This document shows positions 16,837-24,890 of a DNA stretch of 64,000 nucleotides, piece after piece. A program made the position numbers and the translations under genes. The notes below the pieces were generated by a model, which was not told the DNA's origin, did no database searches, and saw nothing but the letters and a program-made list of their open reading frames with translations. Source of the DNA: Mediterraneibacter massiliensis (lineage in GTDB: Bacteria; Bacillota; Clostridia; Lachnospirales; Lachnospiraceae). How positions within the stretch are numbered: the first letter of the stretch is position 1; each line of letters opens with the position of its first letter. The stretch is taken from assembly GCF_001487105.1 (NCBI RefSeq), contig NZ_LN913001.1, forward strand, positions 2,040,372 to 2,104,371, read 5' to 3'.

Positions 16837-17241
16837 TTATTTGCCTGTACAGCCATGTTTATCTTCACCGCAGTGGTGACTGCCGCAGGCTTCTCCCTCT
16901 GCATGGTGATGATGACTGCAAGTCGTATCTGGATCAAAATTTAACTTGCCGTCCAGAAACGCTCTGATGTTCTCATCTGCGTCTCCGGATGCGCCCGGAT
17001 ACAATTGAATTCCGGCTTCTTGGAGTGCTGTGCGTGCGCCTCCTCCGATTCCTCCGCAGATAAGTACGTCTACTCCATTTTCCTGCAAAAATCCTGCAAG
17101 AGCACCATGCCCACTTCCATTTGCATTTATCACCTGTGCCGCCTGCACTTTACCTTCCTCTGTCTCGTATACCTTGAATTCCTCACAATGTCCGAAATGC
17201 TGAAAGATCTGTCCGTCTTCATAGGTTACTGCTATTTTCAT
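16837..17241 (-). CDS. NifX/dinitrogenase iron-molybdenum cofactor-like protein
   Basis: 134 residues. The NifB/NifX fold covers ~1-100 (IAVTYEDGQIFQHFGHCEEF, GVDVLICGGIGGGART). The tail is a metal-binding run with a His quartet and HHAEGEACGSHHCGEDKHGC. Family members bind Fe-S or Fe-Mo clusters or regulate metal handling; there is no nitrogenase here, so a general metal-binding or metal-sensing role is inferred. GGAGGAG precedes the ATG. It is divergent from the CdaR-type regulator gene. Confidence 0.85.
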   Translation of the reverse strand: MKIAVTYEDGQIFQHFGHCEEFKVYETEEGKVQAAQVINANGSGHGALAGFLQENGVDVLICGGIGGGARTALQEAGIQLYPGASGDADENIRAFLDGKLNFDPDTTCSHHHHAEGEACGSHHCGEDKHGCTGK

Positions 17242-17374
17242 TAAAATCTCCTCCGTTCTTATTTGTCTTCTATTTTATTATAGCACTGTAAAATATTTTT
17301 GCAATTTTCTATGGTATTTATTCTCTTTTTTCTTTATACTCTTTTATAGAGGTTTCTAGAAAAGGAGGAATATT

Positions 17375-18493
17375 ATGCTTTCCAGTATTGATCATGACCT
17401 GGCACAGCAGATTGTAAACACTGTAAAAGATGTCTGTGGACATGACGTCAATTTTATCGACTGCTCCGGGATCATTTTCGCAAGTACCGATATACAGCGT
17501 ATTGGTACATTCCATGAAATCGGCCGAAAAGCGGCCCAAATAGGAAATATGCTGGAAGTTGACACAAATACAGAATTTTCCGGCACGTACAAGGGAGTGA
17601 ACCTCCCTGTCCACTACAAGGACGTCATCATTGCCGTGATCGGTATCAGCGGAGAGCCGGAAGAAGTCCGCAAATTTGCCTATCTTGCAGAACGGATCAC
17701 CCGACTTCTTATCCGTGAGCAGGAAGTCAACGCATTTTCCAGAACACAGGCAGAAAAACGTCATTATATCCTCCATGCCCTCATCGGTGGAAAACTTGAG
17801 AACTATGACTATATCTTACATTGTTTAGAAGAAATGCATATAGGAAAGGAAAGCGAAAAACGGATCCTTATCATCCGGCTCAGTACCGCTTACCGTCCAG
17901 ACAGCCTTCCTGTAATGGAACAGCAGATCTTGGATCTGTTTTCCCGCACGCGGACTGTACTGTATACGTATCATTATCCCAACGAATATCTGGCCTTAAT
18001 GGAAGAGGACTCTTTTATCCAGTATACAGACGATCTGCAAGCATTTGCTGACAAATACGCTGACTGTTTGTGTCTGGCAGTTGGAAAAGCCGTCCGGGGT
18101 ATTTCTCTATCAGAGTCTTATTCCAGTGCTATAACCGCTTTAAATAGTCTATCCGATACCAAACTGCATTTTGCTGTTTTCGATCATCTCACATTGGAAC
18201 TCTTTTTATCTTCCTTGACGCCTGAAAACAGGAATGCCTATTTAAACCGGACGATCTTTCCACTGACAGAGGCAGAACTGTCATTGCTCTCCGTCTATTT
18301 TGAGAATGATATGTCTCTTTTACAGACTGCACAGCAGCTTTTCCTCCACAAAAACACACTGCAGTATAAACTGGATCATATTTATAAAAAATGTGGTCTG
18401 AATCCCCGCAAATTCCGTGATGCGGTCCTGCTCTATCTGGCAGTGAAAATACGCACAGACTACACAAAAAAGGAGACACAAAATGATCGATAA
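17375..18493 (+). CDS. CdaR/PucR-type sugar-diacid transcriptional regulator
   Basis: 372 residues. N-terminal diacid-recognition domain ~1-135 (LAQQIVNTVKDVCGHDVNFI, GTYKGVNLPVHYKDVII), a GGDEF-like middle, and a C-terminal PucR-type helix-turn-helix (LLQTAQQLFLHKNTLQYKLD). AAAGGAGG is 6-7 nt before the ATG. CdaR proteins answer to glycerate, galactarate or glucarate; here no glycerate kinase or diacid gene is nearby, so the target is unknown. It overlaps the next gene by 11 bp, implying co-translation. Confidence 0.85.
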   Translation: MLSSIDHDLAQQIVNTVKDVCGHDVNFIDCSGIIFASTDIQRIGTFHEIGRKAAQIGNMLEVDTNTEFSGTYKGVNLPVHYKDVIIAVIGISGEPEEVRKFAYLAERITRLLIREQEVNAFSRTQAEKRHYILHALIGGKLENYDYILHCLEEMHIGKESEKRILIIRLSTAYRPDSLPVMEQQILDLFSRTRTVLYTYHYPNEYLALMEEDSFIQYTDDLQAFADKYADCLCLAVGKAVRGISLSESYSSAITALNSLSDTKLHFAVFDHLTLELFLSSLTPENRNAYLNRTIFPLTEAELSLLSVYFENDMSLLQTAQQLFLHKNTLQYKLDHIYKKCGLNPRKFRDAVLLYLAVKIRTDYTKKETQNDR

Positions 18494-18785
18494 AACACTA
18501 ATTCCCGTAGGCGGGTTAAAAAAAGAACCTTTCTCAGGCAGCCACAGCGGCATGCGGTATTTTTTTCAATGTGATGAAAGCAAGGAATCTTTTACTGTCT
18601 ATATTTATCCAGAGCCCTGGTCCTTTGAAAAGACCCCGGACGCGGAAAAAGAAAACGCTTCTTTTCCATTAACCGAAGAAGGCATGGACAATGCGATTGC
18701 CTGGCTGCATGAGCAATTTGAGGCACAAAAAGAACGGTGGGTCTCCGCTGCAAAAGAAGCAATGCACACCGTTCTGGCAAAATGA
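18483..18785 (+). CDS. small protein of unknown function coupled to the CdaR-type gene
   Basis: 100 residues, overlapping the regulator's last codons by 11 bp; the regulator's AAAAGGAG serves as its ribosome site. It is soluble, with many aromatic residues (MRYFFQCDESKESFTVYIY, YPEPWSFEKTPDAEK) and an amphipathic C-terminal helix (AIAWLHEQFEAQKERW). I recognise no family. Tight coupling suggests that it acts with the regulator or shares its control. Confidence 0.65.
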   Translation: MIDKTLIPVGGLKKEPFSGSHSGMRYFFQCDESKESFTVYIYPEPWSFEKTPDAEKENASFPLTEEGMDNAIAWLHEQFEAQKERWVSAAKEAMHTVLAK

Positions 18786-18893
18786 TTTTCTTTTTATTTT
18801 TTACTTTATTTCTTTTTAATAATGTTTAGAATTTCTTCTAATTCTTGTCACAACAGATTCATATTTTCCTAGTATTCTGAATATATGAAAACA

Positions 18894-18940
18894 GAAGGCA
18901 ATGGCTGTGTCTGCAGTCTGCGATGCAGTCATTGGCCTTC
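18894..18940 (-). terminator. terminator of the molybdate transport operon
   Basis: GAAGGCCAATGACTGCA and TGCAGACACAGCCATTGCCTTC on the minus strand pair extensively (GAAGGC, CAATG and CTGCA blocks), then TGTTTTC follows. It lies 15 bp after the stop of the ModE-like gene. Confidence 0.7.
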
Positions 18941-18954
18941 GCCTAAAGTATCGA

Positions 18955-19296
18955 TCAGTTCAAACGATATTCCGGAAAATAGTCCTGGAATATTTTTTTT
19001 GTATATTCCTGCACTTCTGCTTCCATTTTCTCATACCGCTTCATAAGCGAGAGTCCTTTTTCTGTAATTTTGCACTTTCCGCCCCTGCTGCCGCCATGCT
19101 GACGACTGATCAGTTCATATCCCAGTTCTTTTTCTGCCCGGTTAACGATCTTCCATCCTTTGCTGTAGGACATCCCCATCACACTGCACGCTTCTTTCAT
19201 GGATTCTGTCTCTTGGATCCTGGCAAGAAGCATGGTAAGTCCTGGACCAAACACCAAATCTTCATTATAAACTTTAACTTTTACCAATGGATACAA
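18955..19296 (-). CDS. ModE-like molybdate-responsive regulator (DNA-binding domain only)
   Basis: 113 residues: the LysR-type winged helix of ModE (LLARIQETESMKEACSVMGM, SYSKGWKIVNRAEKELGYEL, RQHGGSRGGKCKITEKG) with a short C-terminal helix. The molybdate-binding MOP/TOBE domains of classical ModE are absent, so molybdate sensing, if any, must come from elsewhere. It is the last gene of modA-modB-modC, four bases after modC. I infer that it represses this operon, and a perfect 24-bp palindrome at the operon promoter is a candidate operator. Confidence 0.82.
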   Translation of the reverse strand: MYPLVKVKVYNEDLVFGPGLTMLLARIQETESMKEACSVMGMSYSKGWKIVNRAEKELGYELISRQHGGSRGGKCKITEKGLSLMKRYEKMEAEVQEYTKKIFQDYFPEYRLN

Positions 19297-19300
19297 CTTA

Positions 19301-20341
19301 TCATTCCTCCAACAGTAATATTTTCCCCGGATCCACTGTCACAAATTCCGGTATCTGCCTGTCGCCGCGTTCCCTCTTCATCCACATCGCTTTCTTTGGA
19401 TCCTCCGCGTTTTGAAAGAGTAAGATCCACTCAAAGGGAGCTTCTGATCTTTCTCCCGATCGTATTCGGATCCGGTTTTCACATGTCTCAGAAGAACCAA
19501 CAGGCAAAAAATCATGCGCCCGGATCCCTACATATGCCAGCTTCTGCGGTATGCTTCCCCTTACCTTCAGTTCCACCCCCCAGTCTATAGCATATACAGT
19601 ATTTTCCTTTATCTGTTTCGCTTTAGATATATTCTTACATCCTGTCAGTCTAGCTGCCAACATTTTCCTTGGACGCGCAAAAAGTCCCTTTGTGTCTCCA
19701 CAGATCAGATTCACGCCCTCCCCCATAACCATCGTTTTATCACAGAGCCGGTATATTTCATCCCGATCATGACTTACAATGATCGTGCATCCTGTAAAAT
19801 TCTTTAGATGTTCTCTTAATTCCAGCTGGAGTTCTTCCTTTAAATAACTGTCCATAGCAGAAAATGGTTCATCCAGAAGTAAAATATCCGGCTCTGACGC
19901 AAGTATCCTTGCAAGCGCTGTTCTTTGTTGCTGACCACCGGATAATTTATAGGGATATTGTTTTTCCAGACCCTTGATCTGAAATTGTTCTAAGAGCTTT
20001 TCTACTTTCTTTTGTTTTTCTTCTCTTTTTCCCTGAATTCCCATTGCTATATTCTCTTTTACAGTCATATTCGGAAAGAGCGCATAATTCTGAAATAAAT
20101 ATCCAACCTTTCTTTTCTGCGGTGTCATATTCGTTTTGGATCTGCTGTCATAAAATACGGTTCTCTCTGTTTTAATCCTCCCGCTGTCCAGCGTTATGAT
20201 CCCTGCTATAGCCTTTAATGTCATACTTTTTCCACAGCCGGAAGCACCGAGTATCCCCAATATTTCTTCCCTCATGGCAAACTGCATGTCAAGAGAAAAA
20301 TTCTTCAGTTTTTTTTGTATGTCTGCTTCTAATTCACGCAC
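19301..20341 (-). CDS. modC: molybdate ABC transporter ATPase ModC
   Basis: 346 residues. Walker A is GASGCGKS near residue 32, signature LSGGQQQR near 135, Walker B ILLLDEPFSAMD and the switch His in IIVSHDRDE. The C-terminal ~130 residues form the TOBE/MOP-like region but are divergent. It lies 3 bp after modB. It drives molybdate (or tungstate) import, which the two xanthine dehydrogenase-type systems in this window need. Confidence 0.9.
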   Translation of the reverse strand: MRELEADIQKKLKNFSLDMQFAMREEILGILGASGCGKSMTLKAIAGIITLDSGRIKTERTVFYDSRSKTNMTPQKRKVGYLFQNYALFPNMTVKENIAMGIQGKREEKQKKVEKLLEQFQIKGLEKQYPYKLSGGQQQRTALARILASEPDILLLDEPFSAMDSYLKEELQLELREHLKNFTGCTIIVSHDRDEIYRLCDKTMVMGEGVNLICGDTKGLFARPRKMLAARLTGCKNISKAKQIKENTVYAIDWGVELKVRGSIPQKLAYVGIRAHDFLPVGSSETCENRIRIRSGERSEAPFEWILLFQNAEDPKKAMWMKRERGDRQIPEFVTVDPGKILLLEE

Positions 20342-20344
20342 TGC

Positions 20345-21019
20345 TTACCTCCGGTCATGCTTCTGGAATATATACGTTACATAATTCATACCAGTTACCA
20401 CAAAAAAGGAGATTAAAACAAGTATGAGCACATATTTGTATGCTCCTTGCATATCTCCCGCAGCAACATTGGAATAGACTGCCAACGGAAGAGTCCTCGT
20501 TTTCCCTGCAATATTCCCCGCTATCATCACTGTAGCGCCAAACTCTCCCAGACCTCTGGCAAATGCCAGAATACCGCCTGACAGGATTCCCGACATAGCA
20601 TTGGGAAGCAGCACTTTCCAAAAGATCTTCCACTCAGACATTCCCAACGTCCGGCCTGCATAGAGCAGGTCGACATCCACCTGCTCAAATGCCCCTCTGG
20701 CAGACCTGTACATCAGCGGAAAAGAGAGCACAACTGCAGCAAGTACCGTAGCGCCCCAGGAAAAGGCAATCTTCACACCGAAAAACTCTAAAAAAAACTG
20801 TCCCAGCGGACGCTTTATGCCAAATATATACAGTAAGAAAAATCCGGCCACTGTCGGAGGCAGCACAAGGGGAAGGGTCAAAAGCCCATCACACAGCATT
20901 TTCCATTTTTCATGACGCATACGCACGACTCCGTAGGCAGCAGCCATCCCCAGAAAAAATGTAATAAAGATAGATACTGTTGCCGTTCTCAGCGAGATCA
21001 GAATTGGTGACAGTTCCAT
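20345..21019 (-). CDS. modB: molybdate ABC transporter permease ModB
   Basis: 224 residues with about five membrane segments. The permease EAA loop reads RTLGMSEWKIFWKVLLPNAM, and GLGEFGATVMIAGNIAG is the ModB/CysW signature. It follows modA by 32 bp and precedes modC. Confidence 0.93.
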   Translation of the reverse strand: MELSPILISLRTATVSIFITFFLGMAAAYGVVRMRHEKWKMLCDGLLTLPLVLPPTVAGFFLLYIFGIKRPLGQFFLEFFGVKIAFSWGATVLAAVVLSFPLMYRSARGAFEQVDVDLLYAGRTLGMSEWKIFWKVLLPNAMSGILSGGILAFARGLGEFGATVMIAGNIAGKTRTLPLAVYSNVAAGDMQGAYKYVLILVLISFFVVTGMNYVTYIFQKHDRR

Positions 21020-21051
21020 TGATCCTTCCCCTTTGTACTTCTTATTTTTCT

Positions 21052-21891
21052 CTATTTATTATATTCGATAAAACCGTATTCTTCAAATACTTTGACAGCC
21101 TCTTCACTCTGCAGAAATTCTACAAACTTCTGTGCCGCTTCTTTGTTTTTTGAGGCAGTGACTATGCCTACCGGATAAATGGCCGGTTCTGCCAGGCTGT
21201 CTGCCGGCGCCTCCGCCACTACTTTGACTCTGTCTGTCGTAGCTGCGTCTGTCGCATATACGATACCTGCATCTGCGCTTCCCTCTGCTACCCAGTTCAG
21301 CACTTCTGTCACATTTGTGCCGAGACTTGCCTTCTCAGATACTGCCTCCCATAATCCCAGATTTGTCAAAGATTCCTGGGCATACTGTCCCACCGGCACA
21401 CTCGCGGGATCGCCAATGCCGATCGTCTCCGCTTTTGTAATATCGGTGAATTCCTTCAGTTCAAGTTCTGTATCTGCAGGAGTAATGAGTACAATCTTAT
21501 TTTCCAGCAGATTTACAATCGAGTCTTTATCCACTAAGTTCTCCTCTGCTAGCGCATTCATCTGCTTTGCCGCGGCAGACATAAAAATATCAGCCTCGAT
21601 TCCCTCTTCGATCTGTGTCTGTAATTTCCCCGAACTGTCATAGGTTCCTTTCACCGTGATATCCGGATTTGCCTTTTCAAACATCGGGATCAATTCATCC
21701 TCATAAGAATATTCCAGGCTTGCCGCAGCTGCGATCAAAAGTTCCGTTGGTTCTTCTTTACTTTTCTCCTGCGTCTTCTGTGTATCCGCAGAAACCTCTT
21801 TCTTTCCGTCCTGAGCAGAACCACAGCCTGCAGCCAACATCCCTGCCAGAACCACAGTCAATAAAATTGCCGTCATCTTTTTCTTTTTCAT
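21052..21891 (-). CDS. modA: molybdate-binding lipoprotein ModA
   Basis: About 279 residues from the ATG at 21891, chosen because AGGAGG lies 6 nt upstream; a longer frame from 21942 crosses a repeat and has no ribosome site. The signal peptide ends in the lipobox LAAGCGSA. Binding-lobe motifs include LLIAAAASLEYSYEDELIPM, KGTYDSSGKLQTQIEEG and GIVYATDAATTDRVKVVAEA, all typical of ModA. It captures molybdate or tungstate outside the membrane. Confidence 0.92.
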   Translation of the reverse strand: MKKKKMTAILLTVVLAGMLAAGCGSAQDGKKEVSADTQKTQEKSKEEPTELLIAAAASLEYSYEDELIPMFEKANPDITVKGTYDSSGKLQTQIEEGIEADIFMSAAAKQMNALAEENLVDKDSIVNLLENKIVLITPADTELELKEFTDITKAETIGIGDPASVPVGQYAQESLTNLGLWEAVSEKASLGTNVTEVLNWVAEGSADAGIVYATDAATTDRVKVVAEAPADSLAEPAIYPVGIVTASKNKEAAQKFVEFLQSEEAVKVFEEYGFIEYNK

Positions 21892-21918
21892 ACGTTTCCT
21901 CCTGTATGTATATTCTCT

Positions 21919-22042
21919 GCCCATCCGGGCATCCCCTAACACATGCCTTACAGGCAGGCGGGCTTCGCCCGATAAGGTATACCCATCCGGGCATCCCGTA
22001 ATACATGCCTTGCAGGCAGGCGGGCTTCGCCCGATAAGGTAT
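21919..22042. repeat. two tandem copies of a 62-bp REP-like palindromic repeat
   Basis: Copy 1 is 21919-21980 and copy 2 is 21981-22042, with only a few differences. Each contains CCATCCGGGCATCCC, then ACATGCCTT-CAGGCAGGCGG and a GGGC-TTC-GCCC hairpin, ending GATAAGGTAT. A related copy in inverse orientation is at 36481-36545. They lie in the modA leader and could affect its mRNA. Confidence 0.85.
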
Positions 22043-22048
22043 ATTTTA

Positions 22049-22081
22049 ATTATACATCAAGTTGTTTTTAAAAACAACTTG
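22049..22081 (-). promoter_or_regulatory. modABC promoter with a perfect 24-bp palindromic operator
   Basis: On the minus strand TTGTTT (22077-22072), 17 nt, TATAAT (22054-22049). A perfect palindrome at 22058-22081 (arms CAAGTTGTTTTT and AAAAACAACTTG) covers the -35 box and the spacer. A regulator bound there would block RNA polymerase. The ModE-like protein of the same operon is the obvious candidate, by inference. Confidence 0.65.
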
Positions 22082-22139
22082 AAATATTACCTACATCCTA
22101 TTGTCTAGCAAAAGATTTAACTTTTGTCCCAATATAATA

Positions 22140-22196
22140 CCACCGGCAGTTAAATAACATATGCATTATAAGAAATCACCCTTTTGCTGCCGGTGG
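22140..22196. other. hairpin with CCACCGGCAG arms
   Basis: CCACCGGCAG (22140-22149) pairs perfectly with CTGCCGGTGG (22187-22196) around a 37-nt AT-rich loop. It stands between the terminator of the dehydrogenase operon and the modA promoter. It has no clear T tract, so it may be a second terminator or a structured RNA. Confidence 0.5.
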
Positions 22197-22213
22197 CATT
22201 AGGTGTCTATAAC

Positions 22214-22265
22214 ACAAAAAACAGAAAGGAAGGCTGTCTTCTAGATGACAACCTCCGCTTCCTGT
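22214..22265 (-). terminator. terminator of the purine-degradation minus-strand operon
   Basis: On the minus strand ACAGGAAGCGGAGG pairs with CCTTCCTTTCTGT, followed by TTTTTTGTG. It lies about 65 bp after the stop of the fused dehydrogenase gene. Confidence 0.7.
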
Positions 22266-22328
22266 TCCTTGAAGATTCTCCTATTTCCTGTGAAATCGGA
22301 TGAGTAAAATTAAAACGTTATCTGCTCC

Positions 22329-24890
22329 CTACTTTTTCTTCTTTTCATAAGGTGTCCCGGTCAGAGGCAGTTTTGTCTGGAAATCGTGATTCCATTTGTA
22401 GTATGCTCCTGCAACAGCCGGCGCTGTCGGGATGGATGTGATCTCTCCGATACCGATAGCACCGTATCCGACCTCCACTCCTGGTTTTTCTACAATGATC
22501 GGCTCCACTTCCGGCACCTTATCTGCCTTAAAAAGTCCTAGAGTTCCGTATCTGGATACCGGATACCCGTCTTTCAGTTCGTATTTTTCTGTCAGCGCGT
22601 ACCCCAGGCTCATAACTACTCCGCCCTCGATCTGCCCTTCTACACTGACAGGATTTACTGCTTTCCCCACATCATGAGCGGCAACAATCTTTTTCACCGT
22701 TCCGTCTTCATTCAATACGCACACTTGTGTGGCATAGCCATAAGCCACATGGGAAACCGGATTCGGCACATCACTGCCCATTTTATCCGTCTTGGCAAGA
22801 TATTCTCCGTAATATTCTTTCCCCTCCAACTCTGAAAGTGCGTATTTCTCTAAATCTTGCTTCAATTCCTGACAGGCACGTTTTGCCGCTTCTCCGGTGA
22901 TCAGCGTCTGCCGGGAACCTGAAGTTGTTCCTGAATCCGGTGAATTTGCCGTATTTGGTCTGCAGTATTCTATTTCTTCCAATGTCAGACCTGCTGTCTC
23001 GGAAATGACCTGTGTCAATACGGTCCCCAGTCCCTGACCAATACAAGAAGCACCTGCATGGATCTGCACCTTACCTCCTTTTACAAGCAGCCGGCAGCGT
23101 CCCCAGTCGGGAAGCCCTACTCCGACCCCTGCGTTTTTCATAGCGCATGCGATACCTGCATAAGGCTCACTTTCATAGACTTCCTTAACTGCCTCCAGTG
23201 TTTCTGCCACACCGGTAGACGCATCTGCGATCTGTCCGTTTGGCAGAACCTGCCCTGGACGTATCGCATTCCGGTACCGTATCTCCCACGGTGATATCCC
23301 CACCAGTTCCGCCAAAAGATCTAAATTCCTTTCAGAAGCAAAGCAAGTCTGCGTCACGCCAAATCCTCTGAATGCTCCTGCAGGTGGATTGTTCGTGTAG
23401 ATTGCTTTCCCATCAATATCGATCACCTGGAAATTATACGGCCCTGCCGCATGTGTACAGGCACGCTGTAAAACTGGTCCTCCAAGAGAAGCATATGCGC
23501 CTGTATCAGAGACAACGACTGCCTTCATGGCCGTCAGATATCCATTTTCATCACAAGCTGTCGTAACATCCATCCACATAGGATGACGCTTAGGATGTAC
23601 TACGATACTTTCTTGTCTGGAAAGTTTTACCTTCACGATCCGCTTCGTTAAGTAGGCAACCAAAGCCGCATGATGCTGCACACTGACGTCCTCTTTACCT
23701 CCAAAACCACCGCCTACCAGCTTATTTTCCACGATCACTTTTTCCGGTGGAAGCCCCAGCATGATAGAACATTCATGTTGTGTATCATAGGTTCCCTGAT
23801 CACTAGAATAAATGAATACACCGTCATCATCAAAAGGCATTGCCACCGCACATTCCGGTTCCAAAAATGCATGCTCTGTCCAAGGCGTCTCATAATGTCT
23901 TGTAACCTTATATTTCGACGCTGCGATCACCTCATCCGCATTTCCTCTCACCAGATGTTCATGTGCCAGCACATTTCCCGTACTGTGCACAAGAGGAGCG
24001 TCTTCCTGCATTGCCTCAAAAGGATCCAAAACCGGCGTAAGCACCTCGTAATCAATCTTGATCTTCGTTTTAGCATTTTCCAGTATTTCCTGATTTTCCG
24101 CCGCCACAAGGCATATCGCATCGCCCAGATAATGCGTGATACCACCCACAGGAATCATCGTATCCCAGTCCTGTTTTAAGTGTCCTACCTTGACATTTCC
24201 CGGCACATCCTGCGCCGTATAGACCCCGATCACTCCGTCCATGGCAAGTGCTTCCTCTGCATGGATCGCAAGCACTTTCGCCCGCGGATATTCGGAGCGT
24301 ACTGCGCTTGCGTAGATCATCCCTTCTAGATAAATATCATCCGGATATTCTCCGGTACCTGTCACTTTTTCTTTGGCATCAATCCGCTGCATTGCCTGTC
24401 CTACCGTCACTTTTCCACTTTCTTCGTGAACATCCAAGTTTTCTCTGAAAATCTTTGCGCTTAAAAGGATTCCTTCGATAATCTTTTTATACCCAGTGCA
24501 GCGGCAGATATTATTTCGTATCGCCGCGATCACCTCTAACCGGGAAGGATCAGACGTCTTATCAAGCAGACCCTTGGCACACATCACCATCCCTGGAATA
24601 CAGAAACCGCACTGTACTGCCCCCGCAGTGGCAAAGGCATACGTATACACCTCTTTTTCCCTGTCACTTAGCCCTTCCACCGTCAGGATCTCTTTTCCTT
24701 CTACTTTAGAAAGCATTGGTATACAAGCTCTTGTGGTTTTTCCGTCTACAAGAACTGTACATGTCCCGCATGCGCCCTGGCTGCATCCGTCTTTTACAGA
24801 CGTAAGATGCAGATCATCCCGCAGAAATCGCATCAATTTTTTGTCCTTCTCTACTTCATATTTCTTCCCATTTACAAGAACTGTGATCAT
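22329..24890 (-). CDS. xdhD: fused selenium-dependent xanthine dehydrogenase-like molybdenum hydroxylase
   Basis: 853 residues. Residues 1-155 are the two [2Fe-2S] domain (CSQGACGTC with a later Cys; CGFC and ICRCTG), fused to the molybdopterin large subunit (~165-850) with VGGGFGGKE, AGAFRGFG, GQGLGTVL and the catalytic-Glu region GIGEITSIP. There is no FAD subunit. This is the domain layout of the selenium-dependent molybdenum hydroxylase of anaerobic purine/urate clusters. AAAGGAAG precedes the ATG at 24890, which overlaps the stop of yqeB-mocA (ATGA). It should act on a purine ring, probably with electrons passed to YgfK; the substrate is inferred. Close relatives are named XdhD in E. coli. 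Confidence 0.88.
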   Translation of the reverse strand: MITVLVNGKKYEVEKDKKLMRFLRDDLHLTSVKDGCSQGACGTCTVLVDGKTTRACIPMLSKVEGKEILTVEGLSDREKEVYTYAFATAGAVQCGFCIPGMVMCAKGLLDKTSDPSRLEVIAAIRNNICRCTGYKKIIEGILLSAKIFRENLDVHEESGKVTVGQAMQRIDAKEKVTGTGEYPDDIYLEGMIYASAVRSEYPRAKVLAIHAEEALAMDGVIGVYTAQDVPGNVKVGHLKQDWDTMIPVGGITHYLGDAICLVAAENQEILENAKTKIKIDYEVLTPVLDPFEAMQEDAPLVHSTGNVLAHEHLVRGNADEVIAASKYKVTRHYETPWTEHAFLEPECAVAMPFDDDGVFIYSSDQGTYDTQHECSIMLGLPPEKVIVENKLVGGGFGGKEDVSVQHHAALVAYLTKRIVKVKLSRQESIVVHPKRHPMWMDVTTACDENGYLTAMKAVVVSDTGAYASLGGPVLQRACTHAAGPYNFQVIDIDGKAIYTNNPPAGAFRGFGVTQTCFASERNLDLLAELVGISPWEIRYRNAIRPGQVLPNGQIADASTGVAETLEAVKEVYESEPYAGIACAMKNAGVGVGLPDWGRCRLLVKGGKVQIHAGASCIGQGLGTVLTQVISETAGLTLEEIEYCRPNTANSPDSGTTSGSRQTLITGEAAKRACQELKQDLEKYALSELEGKEYYGEYLAKTDKMGSDVPNPVSHVAYGYATQVCVLNEDGTVKKIVAAHDVGKAVNPVSVEGQIEGGVVMSLGYALTEKYELKDGYPVSRYGTLGLFKADKVPEVEPIIVEKPGVEVGYGAIGIGEITSIPTAPAVAGAYYKWNHDFQTKLPLTGTPYEKKKK

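Noticed and set aside
22140..22196. CCACCGGCAG hairpin considered as a molybdenum cofactor riboswitch
   Set aside because: It is a single stem with an AT-rich loop and lacks a multi-helix aptamer.
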